A DNA stretch of 64,000 nucleotides from Bacteroidaceae bacterium (GCA_030843315.1 JAUUPT010000011.1:1-64000), one strand, 5' to 3'. Counted from the stretch's first letter, positions 32,687 through 42,166 are shown. Notes: generated by a model not told the origin, from the sequence alone. Made by a program: numbers and translations.

Positions 32687-34318
32687 CTAAGCCTTCCTCA
32701 TAAATTCCTTAGGTGTTCTTCCGAAGTATTCTTTATACCGCCCTCTGAAGTTCTTTAGATTCTTCATGCCTACCATTTCGGCAACTACGGTCACAGAGTA
32801 CTTCCCGCTTTCCAGCAGTTCGCGCGCCTTTTCCATACGTATCCGTGAAATCAGATATTTGGGAGCCTCGCCCGTCAACGACTTCCATTTATTATAAAAA
32901 GTGGTCCGGCTCATGCACATCTTAGAGGCAATGTCATCAATCGTCAGGTCCTCTTTATCCAGATTCTCCTGAATATAAATCTGCACTTCATCCAGGAACT
33001 CCAGGTTTGCATCCCGCAAAGATTCATCCACATGCTTTGCCAGAAATCCTTCTCCAAACACTTTCTGCAAGAAAGACTTCCTCAGATAGCGGCTGTTGTT
33101 TATCAGTACGGAAATCTCTACTTTGAAGTCTTCCAGATTGAAAGGCTTATAAATAAAAAGGTCCGCCAAAGAGAAGCGCCTTTTTTCCCGACGCTCCATA
33201 TCAATGTGCGAACCCAACAGTATCACCGGAATGAAAGAGGTCTCCCTTGCCGTCTTCAACTTCGAAGAGAGTTCTTCGCCTCCCATACGGTGCAGCATAA
33301 TATCACAAATCACTAAATCGGGATATTCACCACGTATAGCCTCTAAAGCTTCCTGGCCATCACTGAACGTTTTCACGGTGAAGTATTCCGACAAGCGGTT
33401 TGCCAGATAGCACCTGAACTTTTCATCATTATCTGCAAGAACGACTAAAGGCTTATCCAAGCTATTCTTCTTGGTGGATTTGTGAAAGATAATCCTCGTT
33501 TCATCTTCCATAAAAGCATCCGGCATCTTCTTGCTGTCATGCACCACAGTCTTAGCACATGGGCATTTGATGGGAAAACGGAGCAATATTTCCTTGTCCA
33601 AAACAAGTATCTTCCCATTGCACAAGCCCAATAACTTGTCGAAAAACACTCCACCCACAATATGCTGCTTGCCATGCAATGCTTTGGGACACTTGATAGC
33701 CCAATATCCGCCTTTCAGAGAAATCTGCATAGAAAGGTGCGTTTCGGGACGAGCACACTCGATGGCACTCAATATAAACTTATCAATGACCGGAGATATC
33801 TTCCCCTGGTCGAACCAGGCACTGGCATAATCAAAATCGGGCACAAGTTCCAACGTCATCTGTAGTCCGGCAGCATAAGTTTGTAGGGGATAGACTTTCT
33901 TCTTCATAAATGCACCTATTTCATGTTCCGCCACAATCAGGTTGCCGGAATGAACAAAAATATGTTTCAGTTCCATCAGTCTTATCAGATGCCGTTCCAG
34001 ACCATCGATATTATGGATGGCAACTGCCAGTTCTTTCTTTACAGGTTCCGGGCATATCCCTTCGTATGCAGCATCCAACGGCGTTTTTATCAATGAAATA
34101 GGATTGCGAATATCTTGAAATGTGTCAATGAAATACTGGTTTCCCTCTTTCAGCAAGTCCCGTTCCTCCCGGATATAACATAAATGGAATAAAAGCCAGC
34201 ACAGCAAACAAGCCACACTGAACAACATCGGCAAAACCGCACCCGGAAACTTATGATACACTCCAACCGATATAAAGAAAATGAATAAAGATACTATTAC
34301 TATTAATACATGTTTCAT
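32687..34318 (-). CDS. Degenerate hybrid two-component-like regulator (pseudokinase-receiver-AraC)
   Basis: A 543-residue protein laid out as the C-terminal part of a hybrid two-component system but without the large periplasmic sensor. Seen: two membrane segments (5-22, 27-48), a HisKA-like region (62-122) in which the phospho-acceptor His is gone (TFQDIRNPISLIKTP), a remnant ATPase region (145-250) lacking N and G boxes, a receiver with Asp339 (VICDIML) and Lys391 (FIYKPFN), and an AraC DNA-binding domain (440-540). It cannot autophosphorylate by sequence. It may be phosphorylated by another kinase or work without phosphate. It has no obvious target next to it; the MFS gene is divergent 358 bases away. 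Confidence 0.85.
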   Translation of the reverse strand: MKHVLIVIVSLFIFFISVGVYHKFPGAVLPMLFSVACLLCWLLFHLCYIREERDLLKEGNQYFIDTFQDIRNPISLIKTPLDAAYEGICPEPVKKELAVAIHNIDGLERHLIRLMELKHIFVHSGNLIVAEHEIGAFMKKKVYPLQTYAAGLQMTLELVPDFDYASAWFDQGKISPVIDKFILSAIECARPETHLSMQISLKGGYWAIKCPKALHGKQHIVGGVFFDKLLGLCNGKILVLDKEILLRFPIKCPCAKTVVHDSKKMPDAFMEDETRIIFHKSTKKNSLDKPLVVLADNDEKFRCYLANRLSEYFTVKTFSDGQEALEAIRGEYPDLVICDIMLHRMGGEELSSKLKTARETSFIPVILLGSHIDMERREKRRFSLADLFIYKPFNLEDFKVEISVLINNSRYLRKSFLQKVFGEGFLAKHVDESLRDANLEFLDEVQIYIQENLDKEDLTIDDIASKMCMSRTTFYNKWKSLTGEAPKYLISRIRMEKARELLESGKYSVTVVAEMVGMKNLKNFRGRYKEYFGRTPKEFMRKA

Positions 34319-34676
34319 GCTATCTACATTTAAGTAACGTCATTTGGATTAACTAACAATTTGTTTGTATTTATTCTTCTAGCTAACAATTTAGACAATA
34401 GAAGGTAGTCTGATTAAGATATCAGGAGGCGGTCTTATGGGGGATCGATATCCCATCTTGATAGTTTCAACAAAGCATTTCATCTTACAAGTCCCATTTT
34501 CAATCGAAGCATCTGTCAGATAGGATTTTATCATTCTCAAAAAGAAAATAATACAATAACAAACAGAATGCAAAAAAGATGATAGCCTTAGCACCAGATT
34601 AAAAGAAATATGAAATAAAGGTGCTTTTCGGACATACATTAATGGTAGAATAATCCAAAGAGACTATCTTTGCAAC
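34319..34676. other. 358-bp AT-rich intergenic region
   Basis: Non-coding so far as I can tell. It contains the sequence CTAACAATTT twice (34353 and 34382 regions), a short dyad GGATCGATATCC, and a TATCTTTG -7-like box at 34665-34672 directly before the MFS start. An 82-codon minus-strand frame (34391-34639) is rejected as low complexity and lacks any family resemblance. It separates divergent genes. Confidence 0.5.
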
Positions 34677-35852
34677 ATGAAACCAGAATTGAAAGAAGAC
34701 GGCGGATTGCCGGCACATATACTTTGGACGCTTGCCATCGTAGCAGGTATATCAGTAGCCAACCTGTACTATAACCAGCCATTGCTGAACGTAATGCGCC
34801 ATGACCTGGGAGTCTCGGAATTCAAGACGAACCTGATTGCCATGATTACACAAGTAGGCTATGCTTTGGGACTGCTGTTCATCGTCCCGCTGGGCGACCT
34901 CTATCAGCGCAAAAAGATTATATTGATAAATTTCTTCCTGCTTATATTTTCTTTGCTTGCCATTGCAGTGGCGCCAAACATTCACATCATCTGGGCGGCA
35001 TCGCTCATTACGGGCATCTGCTCCATGATACCTCAAATCTTTGTGCCGATAGCCTCACAGTTCTCGCGTCCCGAAAACAAGGGGCGGAATGTGGGCGTTG
35101 TCATCTCGGGATTATTGACGGGGATACTGGCATCGCGCGTGGTCAGCGGATTTGTGGGCGAAGTGCTGGGTTGGCGCGAAATGTATTTCATTGCGGCAGG
35201 CATGATGCTGGTTTGTGCCATTGTGGTGCTGAAAGTGCTGCCGGACATACGCCCCACCTTCCAGGGGAAGTATGCCGATCTGATGAAGTCGCTCTTTGTG
35301 CTGGTGAGAGATTATCCGGCACTGCGGATTTACTCGGTGCGTTCAGCACTGGTGTTCGGTTCATTTCTTGCCATGTGGTCGTGTCTTGCCTTCAAGATGG
35401 GCGAGGCGCCCTTCTATGCAAATAGCAATGTGATCGGAATATTAGGATTATGCGGCATTGCGGGAGCACTTACAGCCTCCTTTGTAGGCAAGTATGTGAA
35501 AACGGTCGGTATCCGGAACTTCAACTTCATAGGCTGCACGCTGAACATACTGGCGTGGGCATTGCTCTATTTCTGCGGAAACAGTTACGCAGGCATCATT
35601 GCCGGCATCATCCTTATAGATATAGGTATGCAGTGCATCCAGCTCAGCAACCAGACGAGCATATTTGAGGTCTACCCTTCCGCCTCCAACCGGGTGAATA
35701 CCATCTTCATGACTACCTATTTCATCGGTGGTTCGATGGGTACTTTCCTTGCCGGCAGCTGTTGGCAGGCATGGGGATGGGCGGGAGTAGCCGGCATCGG
35801 TACGATGCTGACAGTAATCTCGCTCACCATTACGCTTTGTACAAAGAGATAA
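34677..35852 (+). CDS. Major facilitator superfamily transporter
   Basis: A 391-residue inner-membrane transporter with about twelve membrane segments. Seen: the N-terminal SVANLYYNQPLLNVM, then a loop after segment 2, GDLYQRKKIILINF, that matches the MFS motif A pattern (G-x-x-x-D-R/Q-x-G-R/K). Such proteins are usually drug:H+ antiporters of the DHA1 type, but the substrate is unknown. The ATG lies only five bases after a TATCTTTG box, so the mRNA may be leaderless. It is divergent from the AraC-type hybrid regulator and 10 bases before the convergent antitoxin gene. Confidence 0.88.
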   Translation: MKPELKEDGGLPAHILWTLAIVAGISVANLYYNQPLLNVMRHDLGVSEFKTNLIAMITQVGYALGLLFIVPLGDLYQRKKIILINFFLLIFSLLAIAVAPNIHIIWAASLITGICSMIPQIFVPIASQFSRPENKGRNVGVVISGLLTGILASRVVSGFVGEVLGWREMYFIAAGMMLVCAIVVLKVLPDIRPTFQGKYADLMKSLFVLVRDYPALRIYSVRSALVFGSFLAMWSCLAFKMGEAPFYANSNVIGILGLCGIAGALTASFVGKYVKTVGIRNFNFIGCTLNILAWALLYFCGNSYAGIIAGIILIDIGMQCIQLSNQTSIFEVYPSASNRVNTIFMTTYFIGGSMGTFLAGSCWQAWGWAGVAGIGTMLTVISLTITLCTKR

Positions 35853-35862
35853 AGAATATATT

Positions 35863-36177
35863 TCAGCACAAAGCTACTTTACCCAAATTACCGATTTCCA
35901 GTTTGGCACTTAGCCCCATGGCTTTAAGGAGCTTGATAACAGTGGCGAATGTCAGATTCTTGCCATTCTCAATTCTTGAGATTTGTGCTTTCTGCACACC
36001 TACCAGCTTGCCCAACTCTTCTTGAGTCAGGTTCTTGGCCTGTCTTGCTTGCTTGATGGCATCACCAATCAGGAACATCTCCAACTGCTCGTCATACTTG
36101 TCACGCTCAGGGGTTCCCTGCTTGCCGATGTGCTTATCCTCTATTTCATCAAGAGTATAAAATTTCATTTTCTCCAT
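35863..36177 (-). CDS. HigA-like antitoxin, XRE-type
   Basis: A 104-residue cytoplasmic protein with a helix-turn-helix of the XRE/HigA type: IKQARQAKNLTQEELGKLVGVQKAQISRIENGK, starting near residue 45, here cited by its ends only because of length. The C-terminal half is short (LTFATVIKLLKAMGLSAKLE). It neutralises the upstream toxin by direct binding and represses the pair's promoter; this is established for the family. The ATG at 36177 is four bases past the toxin stop and is preferred to a TTG at 36198. Confidence 0.88.
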   Translation of the reverse strand: MEKMKFYTLDEIEDKHIGKQGTPERDKYDEQLEMFLIGDAIKQARQAKNLTQEELGKLVGVQKAQISRIENGKNLTFATVIKLLKAMGLSAKLEIGNLGKVALC

Positions 36178-36181
36178 ATCA

Positions 36182-36529
36182 CTACGTATTTTGTTCAAAA
36201 TATGCTTTCATAATCTCACTTGCTTTGGCTATCTCCTTAGAAGGTGTTTTCTGCGTTTTCTTTATAAAACCGTGTGTAGCAATAACCAATGTATCAACTT
36301 CCTTTGTTTTATCCCAAAAAGCTAACAAACGATATTGCTTACCACTATATAAAGTCCTGAACTCCCAAATATCAGTATTTTCTAACTTCTTAAAGAGTTC
36401 CGGGTCTATCAGATAGCTTGCTTTCCTTATATTATAGATTATCTTCCCTTTTACTTTTAGAGGCAGTGTTTCTAAGAAGTCATCAGCTTCTTTTGACAAT
36501 ACAACCCTAAATCGTGCTTCTGCTTTCAT
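36182..36529 (-). CDS. HigB/Gp49-like toxin (RelE superfamily)
   Basis: A 115-residue RelE-superfamily toxin of the Gp49/HigB group, which cleaves mRNA on the ribosome. Seen: the family pattern DIWEFRTLYSGKQYRLLAFW, VIATHGFIKKTQKTP and EIAKASEIMKAYF. It precedes the antitoxin gene, the reversed order typical of higBA systems, with a four-base gap. A minus-strand TATCTTTG box (36549-36556) lies about 20 bases upstream, and a dyad TGTTTccatAAACA (36562-36575) overlaps the -33 region, a candidate operator for the antitoxin. Confidence 0.88.
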   Translation of the reverse strand: MKAEARFRVVLSKEADDFLETLPLKVKGKIIYNIRKASYLIDPELFKKLENTDIWEFRTLYSGKQYRLLAFWDKTKEVDTLVIATHGFIKKTQKTPSKEIAKASEIMKAYFEQNT

Positions 36530-36561
36530 GCCTTTATTATTAATGATGCAAAGATACTAAA

Positions 36562-36575
36562 TGTTTCCATAAACA
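36562..36575. promoter_or_regulatory. Candidate HigA operator
   Basis: Dyad TGTTT-CCAT-AAACA next to the toxin's minus-strand -7 box (36549-36556). Its position suits autorepression by the antitoxin; assignment is by context only. Confidence 0.4.
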
Positions 36576-36624
36576 GAAACTTTAGCAAACAAAAAGCAAT
36601 AGATCATTCAAGCTGATAATTGCG

Positions 36625-36656
36625 TTTGTTGTTTCTATTGATTTATCTTACCTTTG
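36625..36656 (+). promoter_or_regulatory. Promoter of nhaC
   Basis: TTTG at 36625-36628, 20 bases, TACCTTTG at 36649-36656. An earlier in-frame start at 36620 would lie inside this promoter, so the ATG at 36683 is the likely start. Confidence 0.75.
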
Positions 36657-36682
36657 CGCCGTCCATAATCAAATACAGTACA

Positions 36683-38122
36683 ATGAGTTCTACAAATAAG
36701 AAAATTCCTTCTCCTATTGTATCCCTCCTCCCCGTTGCCTTTCTTGTAGGCATGCTGTTTGCCACAATCCGCACCTTCGGAAGCGATGCGTTGAGTGGTG
36801 GAAGCCAGGTTTCGCTGCTCACTACCACGGCGCTCTGCATCTTTATCGGCATGGCATTCTACCGCATCCCGTGGAAGGATTATGAATTGGCGATTACCAA
36901 CAATATTGCCGGCATTGCCACAGCCACCATCATCCTGCTGATTATCGGTGCACTGAGCGGTACGTGGATGATAAGCGGAGTAGTGCCTACCCTTATATAT
37001 TATGGTATGCAGATTATCCACCCGGACTTCTTCCTTGCCTCCACCTGCATCATCTGCGCACTGGTATCGGTGATGACGGGAAGCTCGTGGACTACAATCG
37101 CGACGATTGGCATTGCCCTGCTGGGCATAGGCAAGGCGCAAGGCTTTGAGGAAGGCTGGATAGCGGGCGCCATCATCTCGGGAGCCTACTTCGGTGACAA
37201 GATATCACCACTGTCGGACACGACGGTGCTGGCTTCGTCGGTAACCGAGACACCCCTGTTCACCCACATTCGGTATATGATGATTACGACTGTTCCGTCG
37301 CTCGTCATCACCCTCATCATCTTCACTGTAATGGGACTGACGCACGAAACGAATGACACGCAGCAGATTGCAGAGTTTGCCGCCGCACTGAATGCCAAAT
37401 TCAACATCACTCCCTGGCTGCTGATTGTACCCGTAGTTACAGGAATACTCATTGCCCGAAGAGTGCCGTCCATCATCACGCTGTTCCTCTCCACCATGCT
37501 GGCAGGCATATTCGCCCTTATCTTCCAGCCGGAACTGCTGCGCGAGATTGCCGGCGACGGAGACATCTTCAAAGGCGTCATGATGACCTGCTACGGCAGC
37601 ACCAGCCTGCCGACCGACAACGATATGCTGACCGAACTGGTTGCCACGCGAGGCATGGCGGGCATGATGAATACGGTGTGGCTCATCCTCTGTGCCATGT
37701 GTTTCGGCGGGGCGATGACGGCAAGCGGGATGCTGGGAAGCATCACTTCGGTGTTCGTCCGGTTTATGAAGAGTACGGTCAGTGTAGTGGCATCGACAGT
37801 GTGCTCGGGGCTGTTCCTGAACCTGGCAACAGCCGACCAGTACATCAGCATTATCCTCACCGGAAATATGTTCAGCAACGTATACGAGAAGAAAGGATAC
37901 GAAAGCCGCCTGCTGAGCCGGACCACGGAAGATGCCGTCACCGTGACGTCGCCGCTGATTCCGTGGAATACGTGCGGAATGACACAGGCCACCATCTTGA
38001 GCGTACCCACGCTAACGTACCTTCCCTACTGCTTTTTTAACCTTATCAGCCCGCTGATGAGTATCTTTATAGCTGCTATCGGATATAAAATAATCAAAAA
38101 ACCGATGAACAATCCTGCATAG
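36683..38122 (+). CDS. nhaC: Na+/H+ antiporter NhaC family
   Basis: A 479-residue inner-membrane antiporter that exports Na+ against H+, or in related proteins exchanges malate/lactate. Seen: about twelve membrane segments, MTGSSWTTIATIGIALLGIG, AGAIISGAYFGDKISPLSDTT (a well conserved NhaC stretch with paired Asp), and a C-terminal TSPLIPWNTCGMTQ. The start at 36683 is supported by the promoter immediately upstream. It appears monocistronic, with the DUF4251 gene 64 bases downstream in the same direction. Confidence 0.9.
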   Translation: MSSTNKKIPSPIVSLLPVAFLVGMLFATIRTFGSDALSGGSQVSLLTTTALCIFIGMAFYRIPWKDYELAITNNIAGIATATIILLIIGALSGTWMISGVVPTLIYYGMQIIHPDFFLASTCIICALVSVMTGSSWTTIATIGIALLGIGKAQGFEEGWIAGAIISGAYFGDKISPLSDTTVLASSVTETPLFTHIRYMMITTVPSLVITLIIFTVMGLTHETNDTQQIAEFAAALNAKFNITPWLLIVPVVTGILIARRVPSIITLFLSTMLAGIFALIFQPELLREIAGDGDIFKGVMMTCYGSTSLPTDNDMLTELVATRGMAGMMNTVWLILCAMCFGGAMTASGMLGSITSVFVRFMKSTVSVVASTVCSGLFLNLATADQYISIILTGNMFSNVYEKKGYESRLLSRTTEDAVTVTSPLIPWNTCGMTQATILSVPTLTYLPYCFFNLISPLMSIFIAAIGYKIIKKPMNNPA

Positions 38123-38186
38123 GCATTGTTCTTGCAATAAATTTATAACGAACAATTTATTAAACCTAAACAAAAAAGATTCGATT

Positions 38187-38777
38187 ATGAAAAAGTTTAT
38201 TGCATTAGTAGCATTAGTATTAGTGAGCATGGCGTCAACCACCATGTATGCACAAGAGAGTAGAGCAGAAAAGCGCGCAGACCGCAAAGCCCAAAGAGAC
38301 GCAGAACGTGCCCGCCTGAGAGCAGAAGAACAGGTACAGGACGTTATATCCTACGATGACGCCGTAGCCGCCTTGCAGGCACATCAGTTTGTGATGGAAG
38401 CCAACCAGGTGATGTTCCGCAACGGACAGACTGCATTTGTGAACTCCAACACCAACTTCGTACTGGTAAATGAAGGACGCGGTACCGTGCAGGTAGCCTT
38501 CAACACTGTATATCCCGGCCCCAACGGCATCGGCGGTGTAACGGTGGACGGAACTGTTTCGGACATGCAGATGACTACCGACAAGAAAGGCAACGTAAAC
38601 TGTAACTTCAGCATCCAGGGCATCGGCATCTCCGCCCAGATATTCCTGACGCTGACCAATGGCGGCAATAATGCTACCGTTACCATCAGTCCGAACTTCA
38701 ACTCCAACAACATGACTTTGAGCGGAAACTTGGTTCCTTTGGAACAGTCCAATATATTTAAGGGACGCTCCTGGTAA
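38187..38777 (+). CDS. DUF4251 secreted protein
   Basis: A 196-residue exported protein: signal peptide (about 1-23, TTMYAQ), a very basic/acidic Ala-Arg-Glu helix (24-55), then the DUF4251 beta domain starting YDDAVAALQAHQFVMEANQV and including TVDGTVSDMQM and NCNFSIQGIGISAQIFL. These domains occur in many small Bacteroidales periplasmic or outer-membrane proteins; their function is unknown. A strong terminator follows. Confidence 0.85.
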   Translation: MKKFIALVALVLVSMASTTMYAQESRAEKRADRKAQRDAERARLRAEEQVQDVISYDDAVAALQAHQFVMEANQVMFRNGQTAFVNSNTNFVLVNEGRGTVQVAFNTVYPGPNGIGGVTVDGTVSDMQMTTDKKGNVNCNFSIQGIGISAQIFLTLTNGGNNATVTISPNFNSNNMTLSGNLVPLEQSNIFKGRSW

Positions 38778-38811
38778 AAAGAAGAGAACCTATTAAAATT
38801 ATATATACTCT

Positions 38812-38862
38812 CACTCCGCTGCAAATCACTCAAAAAGTGTACATTTGCAGCGGAGTTTTTTT
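38812..38862 (+). terminator. Terminator of the DUF4251 gene
   Basis: CACTCCGCTGCAAAT pairs with ATTTGCAGCGGAG around a small inner stem (CACT..AGTG) and is followed by seven T residues. It argues against reading the next gene from the in-frame codon at 38837. Confidence 0.9.
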
Positions 38863-38896
38863 ACCCCCTTCAGGGAGACGAAAGGATAAGATATCT

Positions 38897-39559
38897 ATGA
38901 GAGAATTTATCATCGCAGACAATCAAGACATCACCAAAGCAGGCATGATGTTCCTGCTGGGCAGGCAGAAGGATACCTCCCTCCTGCTGGAAGCCGGCAA
39001 TAAGGCTGAGCTGATACAGCAACTGCGCCTGCATCCGGCGGCAGTAGTCATTTTGGACTACACGCTTTTCGACTTCTCGGGTGCCGATGAACTGATTGTG
39101 CTGCACGAGCGCTTTAAAGAATGCGACTGGCTCCTGTTCTCCGACGAACTGAGCATCCCCTTCCTGCGGCAAGTATTGTTCAGCAGCATGGCATTCGGGG
39201 TGATATTGAAAGACAATTCCAAAGAAGAGATATTGACCGCCCTGCAATGCGCCTCGCGCAAAGAACGTTTCATCTGCAATCATGTCAGCAACCTGCTGCT
39301 CTCGGGCAGCGGTGCATCCTCCCCCGCCCATCCGTCCATCAAAGACGATCTGCTGACCGTTGCCGAACGAAGCATTCTGAAAGAAATAGCTTTGGGTAAA
39401 ACGACCAAGGAAATAGCTGCCGAACGGAACCTGAGTTTCCACACCGTGAACAGCCATCGCAAGAACATCTTCCGCAAACTGGGCGTGAACAATGCGCACG
39501 AAGCCACCAAGTACGCCATGAAGGCAGGTATCGTAGACCTGGTAGAGTATTATATATAG
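38897..39559 (+). CDS. NarL/LuxR-type response regulator
   Basis: A 220-residue two-domain regulator. Receiver at 1-120 with phospho-acceptor Asp54 ([11 protein letters not shown]) and paired acidic Asp8/Asp11; LuxR-type DNA-binding domain at about 150-215 with [20 protein letters not shown] and [20 protein letters not shown]. No cognate kinase gene is adjacent, so it is an orphan in this window. The ATG at 38897 is chosen because the longer frame runs into the preceding terminator. The stop overlaps the convergent mnmA stop by 10 bases. Confidence 0.88.
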   Translation: MREFIIADNQDITKAGMMFLLGRQKDTSLLLEAGNKAELIQQLRLHPAAVVILDYTLFDFSGADELIVLHERFKECDWLLFSDELSIPFLRQVLFSSMAFGVILKDNSKEEILTALQCASRKERFICNHVSNLLLSGSGASSPAHPSIKDDLLTVAERSILKEIALGKTTKEIAAERNLSFHTVNSHRKNIFRKLGVNNAHEATKYAMKAGIVDLVEYYI

Positions 39560-40614
39560 ATTTCCCCGCTCCCGATGCACAGCCGCGAGGCCTCATCGTA
39601 AACCACCCCAAACTGTCCCGGCGCAATGCCTTGCAACTTCTCTTCCGAAACAATGCGATAGCCGCCGGCTTCCTGCTGCAATTTGCCCCGGATGAATTCC
39701 GGCGTATGGCGTATCTTGAAAGTAACATCCACCTGTTCCGAAGACTCTCTCCAAGGATTGTCCGTAATAAAATGGAAGTCGTGCATACGGAATTCATGCC
39801 CGTACTGCTGCTCCGTGTCATACCCGCGGGAGACATAAACCACATTCTCGCCGATATCCTTACGGACTACAAACCACGGTCCACCACTCAGTCCCAGCCC
39901 TTTGCGCTGGCCGATGGTGTGAAACCAATAGCCGCGATGCCTGCCCAACTTCCGTCCCGTTTCCAATTCTACGATGTCGCCCTCCTGTTCGCCCAGGAAG
40001 CGGCGTACAAAGTCATTATAATTAATCTTTCCCAGGAAGCAGATACCCTGGCTATCGCGACGCCGGGCACTGGGCAGAGCCGCACGCCTGGCTATCTCGC
40101 GTACTTCCTGCTTCATCAGTCCGCCCAGGGGGAACATCAGCTTGGAAACTTGCAAGGCGTCTATTTGGGCAAGGAAGTCGGTTTGGTCTTTCACCGGATC
40201 TACGGCAGTGCCCAGCCAGGTTTTGCCTTCCCGAAGCACGGTGGTGGCATAATGCCCGGTTGCCGTAAAGTCGAACTCCCTGCCTACGCGTTGCTCAAAG
40301 CAACCGAACTTGATGAGCTTATTGCACATCACGTCCGGATTGGGAGTCAGTCCGCGGCGTATCTTGTCGATGGCATAGGCGGCGACGTTGTCCCAATACT
40401 CGCGATGCAAGTCTACCACCTCAAGCGGCAGACCGTAGCGGCGGGCGATGGCGGTGGCTATCTCCAAGTCTTCCTCGGCAGAGCAGTCCATATAGTCGGC
40501 ATCGTCCCTCCCTATTTTAATGTAAAACAGAGAGGGGCGATATCCTTGTTCACAAAGAAGGTGTACGACCACAGAGCTGTCGACGCCTCCCGATAATAGT
40601 ACAGCAATATTCAT
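39550..40614 (-). CDS. mnmA: tRNA-specific 2-thiouridylase MnmA
   Basis: A 354-residue cytoplasmic enzyme that thiolates U34 of Glu, Gln and Lys tRNAs. Seen: the PP-loop SGGVDSS (residues 8-14), catalytic Cys97 in [13 protein letters not shown], the second Cys192 in [12 protein letters not shown], and C-terminal [14 protein letters not shown]. Length is slightly under the 360-380 of most MnmA. Bacteroides commonly carry two MnmA-type genes. The ATG at 40614 starts the conserved [10 protein letters not shown]; two upstream Met codons are less likely. Possible monocistronic gene upstream of which lies a repeat cluster. Confidence 0.93.
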   Translation of the reverse strand: MNIAVLLSGGVDSSVVVHLLCEQGYRPSLFYIKIGRDDADYMDCSAEEDLEIATAIARRYGLPLEVVDLHREYWDNVAAYAIDKIRRGLTPNPDVMCNKLIKFGCFEQRVGREFDFTATGHYATTVLREGKTWLGTAVDPVKDQTDFLAQIDALQVSKLMFPLGGLMKQEVREIARRAALPSARRRDSQGICFLGKINYNDFVRRFLGEQEGDIVELETGRKLGRHRGYWFHTIGQRKGLGLSGGPWFVVRKDIGENVVYVSRGYDTEQQYGHEFRMHDFHFITDNPWRESSEQVDVTFKIRHTPEFIRGKLQQEAGGYRIVSEEKLQGIAPGQFGVVYDEASRLCIGSGEIYI

Positions 40615-40644
40615 CATCAGCAACATATATTCATATCAACCAAT

Positions 40645-40820
40645 ACATTATAGCCTTTCACCCGTCACATTATAGCCTTCCACCCGAAACTCCCTTTCTT
40701 TTCATGCACAAGATGGCATCTTGTGTTGCATAAGATGGCATCTTGTGCTACATAAGATGGCATCTTGTGCACAGAAGGAGTTAGTGTTTCAGATGAAAGG
40801 CTATAATGTAACAAGTGAAA
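40645..40820. repeat. Composite 22-bp repeat module
   Basis: Two direct 22-bp repeats (40645-40666 and 40667-40688, both beginning ACATTATAGCCTT and including CACCCG) are followed by three 22-bp palindromic units with centres at 40716, 40738 and 40760. Each palindromic unit is built on AAGATGGCATCTTGTG; the first is a perfect 9-bp dyad (CACAAGATG-G-CATCTTGTG). The module is closed by an inverted copy of the first repeat (TGAAAGGCTATAATGT, 40794-40809). It fills the space between the mnmA start and the metY stop. Confidence 0.8.
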
Positions 40821-40832
40821 GCACCGTTAGTT

Positions 40833-42119
40833 TCATATCTTATCCAACGCTTGCGACAAATCAGCCAGCAAGTCATCGATATGCTCCGTGCCGATGGAAA
40901 GGCGAACCGTGCCCGGCTTGATGCCTTGCTCTTCCAACTCTTGCGCGTTCAGTTGCGAATGGGTGGTGGTGGCAGGATGAATGACAAGGGATTTCACGTC
41001 CGCCACATTTGCCAACAGCGAGAATATCTCCAGGCTGTCGATAAACGTCTGTGCCTCTTTCACCCCGCCTTTCACCTCGAAGGTGAAGATGGAACCGCCA
41101 CCATTGGGGAAATACTTCTGATAAAGCGCGTGGTCGGGATGCTCCGGCAAAGACGGGTGGTTGACGGCGGCTACCCGGGGATGATGTTTCAGGAAGTCCA
41201 CCACCTTCAAGGCATTCTCCACATGGCGCTCTACGCGGAGCGACAACGTTTCCAAACCTTGCAGCAGGATGAAAGCGTTGAAGGGACTGATGGCAGCACC
41301 GGTATCACGCAGCAGCACGGCGCGGATGCGCACGGCATAGGCAGCCGGACCGGCAGCATCGACAAAGCGCACCCCGTGATAACTCGGATCGGGCTCCGTC
41401 AGTTGGGGGAACTTGCCGGAAGCCTCCCAATCGAACTTACCGCCATCTACAATGACACCGCCGAGAGACGTACCATGACCGCCGATAAACTTAGTGGCAG
41501 AATGCACCACGATATCTGCACCGTGCTCAATGGGACGAATAAGATAAGGAGTGCCGAAGGTATTGTCTATTATCAAAGGTATCTTGTGGCGATGGGCTAT
41601 CCCGGCAACGGCGTCGATGTCGATAATGTTGCAGTTCGGATTGCCCAGCGTCTCGATAAAAACGACTTTTGTATTCTCTTGTATGGCTTTCTCGAAATTG
41701 CTCAAGTCGCTCGGATCGACGAAGGTAGTAGTCACTCCGTAGGTAGGCAAAGTGTGCGCCAGCAGGTTGTACGTACCGCCATAAATAGTCTTGGCAGCTA
41801 CGATGTGGTCGCCGGCACGGGTGATGTTCTCAAAAGCATAAGTGATGGCGGCAGCTCCCGAAGCCACAGCCAGTGCGGCAACTCCGCCTTCGAGGGCGGC
41901 TACGCGCTTCTCGAATACATCTTGTGTGGAATTCGTCAGACGACCGTAGATATTGCCCGGATCTTGCAGGCCGAAACGGGCGGCGGCATGTGCCGAATCA
42001 CGGAATACATACGAGGTTGTCTGATATATAGGTACGGCACGCGCATCGGTTGCCGGGTCGGGTTGTTCCTGTCCTACATGAAGTTGTAAAGTCTCAAAGT
42101 GCAATTTCTTTGTTTCCAT
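40833..42119 (-). CDS. metY: O-acetylhomoserine sulfhydrylase
   Basis: A 428-residue PLP enzyme of the Cys/Met metabolism family that joins O-acetylhomoserine with sulfide to form homocysteine (assimilation into methionine). Seen: the N-terminal [58 protein letters not shown] lysine Lys210 in [13 protein letters not shown], and C-terminal [17 protein letters not shown]. Length (about 430) distinguishes it from shorter cystathionine enzymes. It has its own promoter (42167-42198). It links functionally with metH in the window though they are distant. Confidence 0.93.
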   Translation of the reverse strand: METKKLHFETLQLHVGQEQPDPATDARAVPIYQTTSYVFRDSAHAAARFGLQDPGNIYGRLTNSTQDVFEKRVAALEGGVAALAVASGAAAITYAFENITRAGDHIVAAKTIYGGTYNLLAHTLPTYGVTTTFVDPSDLSNFEKAIQENTKVVFIETLGNPNCNIIDIDAVAGIAHRHKIPLIIDNTFGTPYLIRPIEHGADIVVHSATKFIGGHGTSLGGVIVDGGKFDWEASGKFPQLTEPDPSYHGVRFVDAAGPAAYAVRIRAVLLRDTGAAISPFNAFILLQGLETLSLRVERHVENALKVVDFLKHHPRVAAVNHPSLPEHPDHALYQKYFPNGGGSIFTFEVKGGVKEAQTFIDSLEIFSLLANVADVKSLVIHPATTTHSQLNAQELEEQGIKPGTVRLSIGTEHIDDLLADLSQALDKI

Positions 42120-42166
42120 TGTCGTTTGTATTTTTAGTGAATAAGTTTATTTTTATTATGATGTTG

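Noticed and set aside
34391..34639. An 82-codon minus-strand frame in the gap before the MFS gene
   Set aside because: AT-rich low-complexity frame without start context or domain.
40706..40770. The regularly spaced palindromes might be a CRISPR array
   Set aside because: Repeat units are directly adjacent with no spacers of constant length, and no cas genes are present.
40815..42089. A long plus-strand frame opposite metY
   Set aside because: Shadow of the PLP-enzyme gene; metY has intact motifs and its own promoter.
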